NCBI RefSeq assembly: GCF_047030795.1
Contig: NZ_JBKYIC010000008.1
Strand: one strand, 5' to 3'
From: Frisingicoccus sp902471845
GTDB taxonomy: Bacteria; Bacillota; Clostridia; Lachnospirales; Lachnospiraceae
Length of the DNA stretch: 64,000 nucleotides
Numbering within the stretch: the first letter of the stretch is position 1; each line of letters begins with the position of its first letter. Below the pieces are notes generated by a model. The model saw only the letters and a list, made by a program, of their open reading frames with translations, made no database searches and was not told the origin of the DNA. Of this stretch, positions 16,911 to 24,920 are shown in pieces. A program made the position numbers and the translations under genes.

Positions 16911-16996
16911 GAAAAAATAAAGGATTGTTCCGGCAGAAAGTTAATGTTATACTGTCTAAAGGGCTTGTGACTTTGACTTGGAAAGGTGGGAATTCG

Positions 16997-17500
16997 ATGA
17001 GTAATATTCAGGAAATAGAAACTTCCGTCGGAACATTTATGGCCGACCGGGTGGAATTTTATGAAAATGGTGTGGTGAAATCGGCAGAGCCGGAGCAGCA
17101 GGTGTTCTTCAGCCATGAAACAGGGCTGTACATTGCTTATGATAATACACCGTTAAAAGATGAAGAGCATTTGCCTACACTGGAGTTTGAACCGGATGGC
17201 CGTGTAAAGGCGCTTCGGACAGTAGGGACGGGACTGATCTGCCGTTCGAAGGATGGGAAGGTGCTTCGGATCGGTGCGGAGTGGCGGCCGGACCCGCGGG
17301 AGACAGGCGCTAATGTACTGATTCCGATTCGTATTCAATTTTTGGAAAATGAACTGCTGGTGACAGACAGTGATGGTCAGGATCATCATTTACCTTTGGA
17401 TACTTATGAAATTCAGGTGGACTATCTGACTGACAACATTGTTATGGGCGGTGGCTGCGGAGATTGCAGTACATGCAATGGATGCTGCAGTGTCCAGTAA
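16997..17500 (+). CDS. Unknown protein with a Cys-rich C-terminal tail
   Basis: A 167-residue protein that I do not recognise. The body is beta-rich (VGTFMADRVEFYENGVVKSAEPE, LEFEPDGRVKALRTVGTG, ENELLVTDSDGQDHHLPLD) and may be a small barrel. The tail carries five Cys in 11 residues (CGDCSTCNGCC), which could bind a metal or form disulfides. The ATG at 16997 has AAAGGTGGG at good spacing. The longer frame from 16925 has none. It lies 86 bp after the anti-sigma gene and may share its transcript. Confidence 0.75.
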   Translation: MSNIQEIETSVGTFMADRVEFYENGVVKSAEPEQQVFFSHETGLYIAYDNTPLKDEEHLPTLEFEPDGRVKALRTVGTGLICRSKDGKVLRIGAEWRPDPRETGANVLIPIRIQFLENELLVTDSDGQDHHLPLDTYEIQVDYLTDNIVMGGGCGDCSTCNGCCSVQ

Positions 17501-17548
17501 CGGACGATGTGAAAAAACAGTACACATGAGCAGGAAGCTTGATTGTAG

Positions 17549-17587
17549 ACAGGGACGGCTTGAAAGAAAGGCCGTCCTTGTTTTTTT
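17549..17587 (+). terminator. Rho-independent terminator
   Basis: Eleven-bp stem with one wobble (ACAGGGACGGC / GCCGTCCTTGT) followed by seven T. Confidence 0.85.
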
Positions 17588-17659
17588 GACGAATTTTAGG
17601 GAAAATGTGAACACTTCGTGAAACTTTTCTAAAGAACTATAAATTTTTATGTGAAATAA

Positions 17660-17689
17660 TTGACATATATTTTTAAAGAATGTTAGAAT
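17660..17689 (+). promoter_or_regulatory. Promoter of the citrate synthase gene
   Basis: TTGACA at 17660-17665, 18-bp spacer, TAGAAT at 17684-17689, 33 bp before the start codon. Confidence 0.7.
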
Positions 17690-17722
17690 CTAATGAAATA
17701 GTAAAGTGGAGGTGTATATCTT

Positions 17723-19087
17723 ATGGAGCAGAAAGAAAAGATGAGTCTTGTAGAATATACGGATATATACGGAAAGATATGCGAGAATACGGATTTGATT
17801 TCAGCAGACCTTTTTGATGAATATGGTGTAAAACGAGGACTTCGGGATAAGAATGGAAATGGTGTGTTATCGGGGTTGACGCATATTTCAAAAATTGAAG
17901 CATTCAAGAAGGTTGATGGGCAAAAAATTCCATGCAATGGCAAGTTGTGGTATCGGGGATATAATATTATAGATTTGGTCAAGGGATTTCATGGTGAGCG
18001 CTTCGGTTATGAGGAAACTGCTTATCTGCTTTTATTTGGACGTCTTCCGAATCTGACCGAACTGGAAGAGTTTAAAAGAGTTCTTAATGCCAGCCGGACG
18101 CTGCCGACGAATTTTACGCGGGATGTCATTATGAAAGCGCCGAGTAAGGATATTATGAATTCCATAACGAAAAGTGTGTTGACACTGGCTTCTTACGACG
18201 ATAATCTGGCGGACCCATCCATCAGCAACGTATTGCGTCAGTGCTTGCAGCTGATCGCTATTCTTCCGATGCTGTCTGTCTATGGCTATCATGCCTATAA
18301 TCATTATGAATGTGGTGACAGCTTTTATATCCATCGACCGGATGAGAATCTTTCAACTGCGGAAAATATTCTTCTCATGCTTCGTCCGGATAAGGCTTAT
18401 ACGGATCTGGAAGCGAAGGTTCTGGATATCGCCCTTGTGCTACATATGGAGCATGGCGGCGGTAATAATTCGACCTTTACGACCCGTGTTGTATCCTCTG
18501 CCGGTTCAGACACCTATTCTGTAGTGGCTGCGGCCCTGTCTTCTCTGAAAGGACCGAAGCACGGCGGTGCGAACATTAAAGTTGTGGAAATGATGCGGGA
18601 TCTGCGGGAGCAGGTATCGGATTTGAATGATGAAGAGGCGATCAAAGCGTATCTTGGAAAACTTCTGGACAAACAGGCCTTTGATAAAAAGGGGTTAATC
18701 TATGGTATGGGTCATGCAGTATATTCCCTCTCCGACCCAAGAGCGCGTATCTTTAAGAGTTTCGTGGAACGTCTGGCGAGAGCAAAGGGCCGGGATGAAG
18801 AATTCCGTATTTATTCGGCTGTGGAGCGTCTGGCGCCGGAAGTCATTGCGGAAAAACGAAAAATTTATAAAGGCGTCAGTGCCAATGTGGATTTCTACAG
18901 TGGTTTTGTGTATAACATGCTGGATATTCCGTTGGAATTGTATACACCGATTTTTGCCATGGCGCGAATTGTGGGATGGAGCGCTCATCGTATTGAAGAG
19001 TTGGTCAATGTAGATAAGATTATCCGTCCGGCTTATCTGAGTATTATGGAAGAAAAAGAATATACACCTTTGGGAAAAAGAGCATAA
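17723..19087 (+). CDS. gltA: Citrate synthase
   Basis: It condenses oxaloacetate and acetyl-CoA to citrate. The 454-residue protein has the core WYRGYNIIDL, MEHGGGNNSTFTTRVVSSAGSD and LKGPKHGGAN (catalytic His region), IYGMGHAVYSLSDPRA (second His) and VSANVDFYSGFVY (catalytic Asp). It carries a longer N terminus than the minimal Si-type enzyme, as in other clostridial versions. No aconitase or isocitrate dehydrogenase is nearby. In fermentative clostridia citrate synthase usually serves 2-oxoglutarate/glutamate supply. Confidence 0.93.
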   Translation: MEQKEKMSLVEYTDIYGKICENTDLISADLFDEYGVKRGLRDKNGNGVLSGLTHISKIEAFKKVDGQKIPCNGKLWYRGYNIIDLVKGFHGERFGYEETAYLLLFGRLPNLTELEEFKRVLNASRTLPTNFTRDVIMKAPSKDIMNSITKSVLTLASYDDNLADPSISNVLRQCLQLIAILPMLSVYGYHAYNHYECGDSFYIHRPDENLSTAENILLMLRPDKAYTDLEAKVLDIALVLHMEHGGGNNSTFTTRVVSSAGSDTYSVVAAALSSLKGPKHGGANIKVVEMMRDLREQVSDLNDEEAIKAYLGKLLDKQAFDKKGLIYGMGHAVYSLSDPRARIFKSFVERLARAKGRDEEFRIYSAVERLAPEVIAEKRKIYKGVSANVDFYSGFVYNMLDIPLELYTPIFAMARIVGWSAHRIEELVNVDKIIRPAYLSIMEEKEYTPLGKRA

Positions 19088-19092
19088 AGAGG

Positions 19093-19122
19093 GCTCCAGG
19101 ATTTCTCCTGGAGCTTTACTTT
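19093..19122 (+). terminator. Terminator between convergent citrate synthase and larA
   Basis: Nine-bp perfect stem GCTCCAGGA / TCCTGGAGC followed by TTTACTTT. The T-run is interrupted, so efficiency is uncertain. It may act on both strands. Confidence 0.6.
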
Positions 19123-19131
19123 GTACAATGA

Positions 19132-20409
19132 TTAATCTCTTACGATAACGGAAATGCCGTTCGGGATACAGGTCAGGCTGGCGTCTTCACCTTTCAGTTC
19201 TCTTGCGCGGGCATAGGCCGCTTCAAGTGTTGGGAAGTATTCAGCTTTCATGTCTGTGATCATTTTTTCCTGTTCCGGTTCTGCTACGAAAAGCACTTTA
19301 TGCTTGCAGAGGATACGGCAGTAAATCTGTGCGCACCACTGGTCAGGCAATGTATCTTCCTGGGCTGTTGCCATACATTGATCATAAAAAGCCTGGGCGG
19401 ATTCTGCTTCCGCAATGGAACGGTAGTATTGTTCGCCGCCGTGGCCATCGGAACATGTCGCCAGCATGATCATAACTGCATCCGGATTTGCCGTAGCTTC
19501 TCCGGCGCTCATGCCCTTTGAACACTGATAAGCATTCTGGTCAAGCGGATAACCGCCGTTGGTCGTGATAACAATATCTGCCGGGGCCGGTTTTACGACG
19601 CAGTAATTGGAAAGGAAATCCACGCCTTTGCGATGAGCGGAATTGAAATGGCCGGCGAAAGCGGCAACGGTTTTCTTATCTTCATCGATCACAACGTTGC
19701 AGATAAATGCCAGATGGGCCATTTCGGCAGCAGCGACCATATCCTCGTGGATTGGATTCTTGTCGAGAATACCGGTACGGGCATATGGGCTGTCGATGAA
19801 TTTAGAGCAATGGTTTCCCATAACAGTTACAGCATCACATACTCCCGGAAGGACACTCTTACGTCCGCCGGAGAAACCGGCGAAGAAGTGGGCTTCAATG
19901 AAACCTTCTGCGACAAGCAGGGAGGCATTTAAGGCCACCTTATCAACGATGCAATCCGGTCCGGATGGTAATTTGCCAACCTTGGCATTTCTTTCAGGGT
20001 CATGGGCATCATGGACAATGATATGATCTTTAAATTCTTCATAAAGGGTATCGCCCAGTTTACTTCTTAATTCTTCAACGGTTGTCTGACGATGGAAACC
20101 GGTGGCAACAAGAAGTGTAATTTTGATATCCGGATTACCCATCCGCAGTTCATGAATCATATGAGGCAGAATATCCTGGCTTGGTACGGGACGCGTGTGG
20201 TCACTGATGATAATGGTGCAGTCTGGTTTGCCTTTGGCAAGCTCAAAAAGGCGTGGGCTGTCAATAGGGTTTTCCATGGCTTCCGCAACGATATCATAGC
20301 CGCTTTTATCGCTGCGTAATTCATCAATATTGGAAGTTAATACCGGGGTATTGTCCGGAACTTCCAGATCAAGTGTTGTTTTTCCGTAAAGAAAGTTTAC
20401 TGTCTTCAT
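19132..20409 (-). CDS. larA: LarA family (nickel-pincer) racemase-like protein
   Basis: LarA-type enzymes use a nickel-pincer nucleotide covalently bound to a Lys to racemise lactate or other 2-hydroxy acids. The 425-residue protein keeps the signatures: IISDHTRPVP, the catalytic-type His in ATGFHRQT, VHDAHDP, EAHFFAGFSGGRKSVLPG (His plus the cofactor Lys) and MGNHCSKF. The cofactor genes larB, larC and larE are not in this window, so they must lie elsewhere. Many LarA homologues act on substrates other than lactate, and the substrate here is undetermined. An AAAGGAG site precedes the start. Confidence 0.85.
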   Translation of the reverse strand: MKTVNFLYGKTTLDLEVPDNTPVLTSNIDELRSDKSGYDIVAEAMENPIDSPRLFELAKGKPDCTIIISDHTRPVPSQDILPHMIHELRMGNPDIKITLLVATGFHRQTTVEELRSKLGDTLYEEFKDHIIVHDAHDPERNAKVGKLPSGPDCIVDKVALNASLLVAEGFIEAHFFAGFSGGRKSVLPGVCDAVTVMGNHCSKFIDSPYARTGILDKNPIHEDMVAAAEMAHLAFICNVVIDEDKKTVAAFAGHFNSAHRKGVDFLSNYCVVKPAPADIVITTNGGYPLDQNAYQCSKGMSAGEATANPDAVMIMLATCSDGHGGEQYYRSIAEAESAQAFYDQCMATAQEDTLPDQWCAQIYCRILCKHKVLFVAEPEQEKMITDMKAEYFPTLEAAYARARELKGEDASLTCIPNGISVIVRD

Positions 20410-20472
20410 AGATGTTCTCCTTTAAAAATCCTTCATAATAACCTGAATCAAAACAGAAGTTTTGATTGCTCT

Positions 20473-20501
20473 ATTATATGATAACTTGTACAAGTTGTCT
20501 A
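20473..20501 (-). promoter_or_regulatory. larA promoter with palindromic operator in the spacer
   Basis: On the minus strand TAGACA (20501-20496) and TATAAT (20478-20473) are 17 bp apart. The spacer holds a perfect 14-bp palindrome AACTTGTACAAGTT (20483-20496), well placed for a repressor. The binding protein is unknown. Confidence 0.55.
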
Positions 20502-20591
20502 TATAAATAATTAAAGTTCAGATTAATTCTGCGTATATAAAAATACTTTAAAATGTGGTATTATAGATAAAAAGAATCGGGAGGGAGAAGA

Positions 20592-21323
20592 ATGCCAGGA
20601 TTTATTATTCATCTTACAGAGGCGGCGATGATATTGGAGCACATGAAGGAAAAGCCGGATTCTGCCTGGAAACAGGAGTTTTTGCTTGGGAATCTTCTTC
20701 CGGATACACGTTTGGGGGAAGATAAAGCGATATCTCATTTCTGGTCGTCGGAAGGAGCGGAGAATATTGCGCGGGCTCCGAAATTGTCCCGCTTTCTGGA
20801 AAAATATGGGCACCGGCTGAACGAGCCGGTGATTCTGGGATATTATGCCCATTTATATCTGGATGAACGATACGTGGACGAATATTGGCCGACGATTCTG
20901 ACATTTGAGGATGCCAAAGGTCGGGCGGAACCAAGGAAGGCGTTTATTCATCGGGTAGAGTTGAAAGAAAGTGGCCGGTTTATTCCATTTGAAAAGTTTT
21001 TCTCTTCGGAATATTATTACGGAGATTATACACGGAGCAACCACTGGCTTGTGGATAAATATCATATACAGCCACCAGAATACAGATATCTTGAAAATGT
21101 GAATATGGATGAAGTAGACGCATCCGAGCTTGAACGGGTGCTGAAAGAGCTTGAGTGTATCTGTCATAAAGGAAAACCAGGGGACGAAAAAGAGATGAAA
21201 GTCTTCAATCTGACAGGGCTGGAGGACTTTGTGTGGTATACGGCAGAGGCATTTTGTCAGCATATGACACAGATGTCTCATATTATAGATAAACAGGGGG
21301 ATAAATGGATAAATGATATATAA
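20592..21323 (+). CDS. PF00882-like (zinc phospholipase C/nuclease-like) hypothetical protein
   Basis: A 243-residue soluble protein. Its start (PGFIIHLTEAAMILEHM), FLLGNLLPDTR, HFW and GYYAHLYLDERYVDEYW resemble the His/Asp pattern of zinc-dependent phospholipase C-like (PF00882) proteins. No signal peptide is present, so it is probably cytoplasmic and may not be a phospholipase. It overlaps the next gene (cysK) by 11 bp and should be co-transcribed. A GGGAGGGAG site precedes the ATG. Function unassigned. Confidence 0.65.
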   Translation: MPGFIIHLTEAAMILEHMKEKPDSAWKQEFLLGNLLPDTRLGEDKAISHFWSSEGAENIARAPKLSRFLEKYGHRLNEPVILGYYAHLYLDERYVDEYWPTILTFEDAKGRAEPRKAFIHRVELKESGRFIPFEKFFSSEYYYGDYTRSNHWLVDKYHIQPPEYRYLENVNMDEVDASELERVLKELECICHKGKPGDEKEMKVFNLTGLEDFVWYTAEAFCQHMTQMSHIIDKQGDKWINDI

Positions 21324-22242
21324 TAATGTTTTAGAGGCTATGGGACATACGCCTATGATTCGTTTGAATCGTATGAATTCACCGGAGAATGCGGAGGTTT
21401 TGGTAAAATATGAAGGGTTAAATGTGGGCGGTTCCATCAAAACGCGCACAGCTTTTAATATGATCGAGGAAGCGAAAAAGCAGGGACGCATTCATGAGGA
21501 CACGATTATTGTGGAGCCGACGAGCGGCAATCAGGGAATCGGCCTGGCGCTGATTGGAGCTGTCCAGGGATATAAGACGGTGATCTTTATGCCGGATTCG
21601 GTGAGTGAGGAGCGGCGGAAGCTGGTACAGCATTATGGCGCTGAAGTGCGGCTGGTGCATGATGCCGGGAATATCGGGGATTGTATCGATGAATGTCTGC
21701 GGCTGGCTCTGGAGATGGCCAGGGAGAATCCGAAGGTATTTGTGCCTCAGCAATTTGAAAATCCGGCCAATCCGATGGTGCACCGGCACCATACGGGGCT
21801 GGAAATTCTGGAACAGGTCGGAGGACCGATTCACGGTTTTTGCTCAGGTATCGGGACCGGCGGAACGATTACCGGTATCGGAGAGGTACTGAAGGCTCAG
21901 AATCCGGAGATGGAGATTTGGGCTGTGGAGCCGGAAAATGCAGCCATACTTGCAGGCGGAACGGTGGGAACACATCTGCAGATGGGCATTGGAGACGGGG
22001 TCATCCCTCCAATTCTGAATAAACAGATTTATGATGATATTTATGTGGTTACAGATGAGGAAGCGATTCAGACAGCAAAAGATCTGGCGCGGCTGGAAGG
22101 ACTGATGTGCGGCATTTCCAGTGGAACAAATGTTGCAGCAGCCTTAAAACTGGCCAAAAAGCTTGGCAAGGGAAAAACGGTTGTGACGGTGCTGCCGGAT
22201 ACGGCAGAGAGGTATTTCTCGACGCCGTTGTTTGGAGAATAG
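21313..22242 (+). CDS. cysK: Cysteine synthase (O-acetylserine sulfhydrylase)
   Basis: This PLP enzyme makes L-cysteine from O-acetylserine and sulfide. The 309-residue fold-type II protein begins NNVLEAMGHTPMIRLNR, has the PLP lysine in NVGGSIKTRTA, the substrate loop EPTSGNQGIGLAL and the phosphate-binding GTGGTITG. The GLMCGISSGTNVAAAL segment binds PLP. The start overlaps the preceding gene. SIKTRTA differs slightly from the more common SVKDR, so O-phosphoserine or another activated serine is possible as substrate. Confidence 0.9.
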   Translation: MIYNNVLEAMGHTPMIRLNRMNSPENAEVLVKYEGLNVGGSIKTRTAFNMIEEAKKQGRIHEDTIIVEPTSGNQGIGLALIGAVQGYKTVIFMPDSVSEERRKLVQHYGAEVRLVHDAGNIGDCIDECLRLALEMARENPKVFVPQQFENPANPMVHRHHTGLEILEQVGGPIHGFCSGIGTGGTITGIGEVLKAQNPEMEIWAVEPENAAILAGGTVGTHLQMGIGDGVIPPILNKQIYDDIYVVTDEEAIQTAKDLARLEGLMCGISSGTNVAAALKLAKKLGKGKTVVTVLPDTAERYFSTPLFGE

Positions 22243-22250
22243 AGGGATTT

Positions 22251-22685
22251 ATGGATTCATACAGCCAGTTGAATGAAGTATTAGTACATCTATTTAATCA
22301 CACATTAAAGATTGAAGAGGAATCTTTGATTCGGGATGAATTTAAGGATATTTCCATGAATGATATGCATATTATCGAGGCCGTAGGCGATGGTGAGCCG
22401 AAAAATATGTCATCTATTGCCCGCCTCGTCGGTGTGACGGTGGGAACATTGACCATTGCCATGAATAATCTGGTCAAAAAGGGTTATGTTATCCGTACGC
22501 GCAGTGAAAAGGACCGAAGGGTCGTTCTTATATCCCTGGATGAGAAAGGGCGGCGGGCCTATAAACGGCATGAGCAGTTTCATCTGGAGATGGTCCGCGC
22601 CATGAGGCAGGGACTGGATGAAGAACAGTGTCAGGTTTTGACACAGGCGATGCGGAATTTAAGAGATCATTTTAAGACAGTGTAG
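22251..22685 (+). CDS. MarR family transcriptional regulator
   Basis: A 144-residue winged-helix regulator. The recognition region is NMSSIARLVGVTVGTLTIAMNNLVKKGYVIRTRSEKDRRVVLISLDEKG, the classical MarR wing pattern, flanked by dimerisation helices. The ATG at 22251 is 8 bp after cysK with a GAGGGA site. The longer open frame upstream lies inside cysK and is rejected. A FabT-type or other MarR subfamily cannot be told apart here. Confidence 0.85.
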   Translation: MDSYSQLNEVLVHLFNHTLKIEEESLIRDEFKDISMNDMHIIEAVGDGEPKNMSSIARLVGVTVGTLTIAMNNLVKKGYVIRTRSEKDRRVVLISLDEKGRRAYKRHEQFHLEMVRAMRQGLDEEQCQVLTQAMRNLRDHFKTV

Positions 22686-22703
22686 CAGGCCGGGAGGAAA
22701 GAA

Positions 22704-23087
22704 ATGAAGATGAAGAGTGGGTTGTCCAGTTCAATGGAGGACTATTTAAGGGAAATTTATGTACTGACGCAGAAAAACGATGAGGTACGTGTGACAGATG
22801 TTGCACAATTCCTTGGAATATCCAAGCCAAGTGTCAATCGGGCGATGAATACGTTGAAGGAGCAGGGATATATCGAACATGAGCATTATGGAACGATACG
22901 ACTGACAAAAGCGGGACTTGAAGCGGGGAAGAACGTCTATGATACCTATAAAGTGGTATATAAGTTTTTGACGGAGATGCTTGAAATTAATCCGGCCGAT
23001 GCCGAGGAAGAAGCCCATTTACTGGAACATGATATCAGTAAAGGGACGCGGAAAAAACTGAAAAAATTTATGAAGAAGAAAAAATAA
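22704..23087 (+). CDS. DtxR/MntR-like metal-dependent regulator
   Basis: A 127-residue protein. The N-terminal winged helix is SSSMEDYLREIYVLTQ, RVTDVAQFLGISKPSVNRAMNTLKEQGYIEHEHYGTIRLT. The second domain keeps the metal-binding style sequence ADAEEEAHLLEHDIS, as in MntR/DtxR. It ends with a Lys-rich tail and has no SH3 domain. It follows the MarR gene by 18 bp. The metal (Mn or Fe) and targets are unknown. Confidence 0.82.
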   Translation: MKMKSGLSSSMEDYLREIYVLTQKNDEVRVTDVAQFLGISKPSVNRAMNTLKEQGYIEHEHYGTIRLTKAGLEAGKNVYDTYKVVYKFLTEMLEINPADAEEEAHLLEHDISKGTRKKLKKFMKKKK

Positions 23088-23090
23088 AAA

Positions 23091-23133
23091 GAGCCGCGGG
23101 ACAATTTGGAATTTGTCCTGCGGCTCAATTTTT
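23091..23133. terminator. Bidirectional terminator between the DtxR-like gene and pckA
   Basis: A 14-bp stem with one wobble (GAGCCGCGGGACAA pairs with TTGTCCTGCGGCTC). It is followed by AATTTTT on plus and by TTTTTATTTTT on minus, so it serves both convergent genes. Confidence 0.9.
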
Positions 23134-23136
23134 GTA

Positions 23137-24834
23137 TTAGTTCAATTCGTCAACTACTTTCTTGATGGCAGCCAGAGCGTCATCCGGAAGCTTGTCGTAA
23201 CCGTCTTTTAATACGGAGAATTCTTCGATTTCATTGACACGGTCCATCATACGGGCTTTTAACTGGGCCAGATATTCAGCGTCGTTCATATCTGGAATAA
23301 AGCCTTCCCAATCCATGATCTCGATATCGGAGAATGGTCCCCATGGTTTAAATTCTGCCTTTTTCTCAACAATGGCTTCAAGGATGCCAAGGGTATCCTT
23401 TGGCTGTACTTTCTTGCCCATGAAATCACCGGTGTTAATGATGTAGCAGTCAACATTCTTTTCTTCTACCAGTTTTTTGAATTTCTCATAATCGTTGGCC
23501 AGTGGATAGGTACGGAACGGGTTAGCGTATGGTACGACAACCAGTTTGTTCGGATCTACGCCAGGAGCCAGACGTTCTGCAGAAGAACGTTTGGTTGCCA
23601 GAGTTGCACCCATGACAGAAGCTAAGGAAGAACCTTTTAACTTAACAACCGGCGGAATGGTTGGATCTTTCATAATCCAGAAAATGGCGTTTACCGGAGA
23701 GTCAATGCGGTCTACCCGGTTTGGAGACCAGAGCTTGGATTTGATCGCCCGGCCGTTACCATTACGGATGTCTTCTGTAACGAGCTGAATCTTTCCTTCG
23801 GAATCCATGGTTGCTGAGTTATTCATGGAAGTGAGAAGGTATTTATTGTCATCACAGCCGGTTGGATAATCGGCAGTTTTATCAAAATAGGTTGGCTCAA
23901 TGGCGATAGATGCACAAGTGTCTGTATTGATGATAAAGGCATCATCGTGAAGCACCTTGATCTCGTATTTGCCGCCATGTTTTGCATGGGTCAGTGTGGA
24001 TTTACCGGAACCGGATAAACCGTAAACAGAAGCGACGAATTTGGAGCCGTCAGCTAATGTGTATTCTTTCTGACCGCCATGGCAGGAAGCGTAACCGTTA
24101 CGGTTGGCAATGGCCCAAACCATCGTCAGAGTTCCTTTTTTGTGTTCACCAAAGTATCTCATACCGAGAATGCAGGCACAGTTGGTTTCTGTGTTGAAGT
24201 AGCATAAAGTCTTTTTAGCCGGGTCGCTGAGGCAGCTTAAATCAACACCCGGACGGTCGGAGCCATTCCACTGCGGGTCGGAGAAGATATAGATATCTGC
24301 TTCCTTGCCGTCGCCGACTGGTTTGGAGTTTTTATACATTTTTACATATTCATCCGACATGTACTGGAAGTTCAGCATCCAGGAATAGAGAATATTTTCT
24401 TCGCCTTCCGGAATGAGCAGGTGGCATTTAACCATAAATTCAGAATCAAGGCCGGCATAAACTTCTGCATGATACATAGTTTTCCAGCGGGATTCATAAA
24501 CAGCATCCATAGCTACCTTGTCCAGTTCTTCGCAGTTTACACCAGGTTCTCCGGCGATTCGGCGGGCAACAGCATAGCGGCCGGTGATGGCGCCGTCGTT
24601 GAAAAGAAGAACTTTGGCATCTTTTTCAAGGCCAAATTCTTCACCGCGGTATACCGGCATATCTGTAACGATCGTTCCCGGAGAGTTTTTTGCCAGTTCA
24701 TAGGCCTCTTTTAAAGTATTTACTTTAACAACATTATTTCCGTAGAAAGCGGCTTCGATAATGGAGCGGGTTTTGGAAAAACCTGGTTTTCCTGCGCCGA
24801 TTTCGTCAATATTGTAATAAGCTTTTGTTGACAT
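23137..24834 (-). CDS. pckA: Phosphoenolpyruvate carboxykinase (ATP)
   Basis: It interconverts oxaloacetate and PEP with ATP. In gut anaerobes it often runs toward oxaloacetate, conserving energy. The 565-residue protein has the kinase P-loop YGLSGSGKSTLTH, the metal/phosphate segment VLHDDAFIINTDTCASIAIEP, RNGNGRAIKSKLWSPNRVD and IFWIMKDPTIPP. The ATG at 24834 is preferred (AGGAGG eight bases upstream) over a GTG two codons earlier. Convergent to the DtxR-like gene through a shared terminator. Confidence 0.92.
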   Translation of the reverse strand: MSTKAYYNIDEIGAGKPGFSKTRSIIEAAFYGNNVVKVNTLKEAYELAKNSPGTIVTDMPVYRGEEFGLEKDAKVLLFNDGAITGRYAVARRIAGEPGVNCEELDKVAMDAVYESRWKTMYHAEVYAGLDSEFMVKCHLLIPEGEENILYSWMLNFQYMSDEYVKMYKNSKPVGDGKEADIYIFSDPQWNGSDRPGVDLSCLSDPAKKTLCYFNTETNCACILGMRYFGEHKKGTLTMVWAIANRNGYASCHGGQKEYTLADGSKFVASVYGLSGSGKSTLTHAKHGGKYEIKVLHDDAFIINTDTCASIAIEPTYFDKTADYPTGCDDNKYLLTSMNNSATMDSEGKIQLVTEDIRNGNGRAIKSKLWSPNRVDRIDSPVNAIFWIMKDPTIPPVVKLKGSSLASVMGATLATKRSSAERLAPGVDPNKLVVVPYANPFRTYPLANDYEKFKKLVEEKNVDCYIINTGDFMGKKVQPKDTLGILEAIVEKKAEFKPWGPFSDIEIMDWEGFIPDMNDAEYLAQLKARMMDRVNEIEEFSVLKDGYDKLPDDALAAIKKVVDELN

Positions 24835-24920
24835 TAACACATCCTCCTTTAGCAGTTTAAATTCATTCAGTTAACTACAACTATAAACAACAATTCGCCG
24901 AATGTCAAGGAGCGGGCGGT

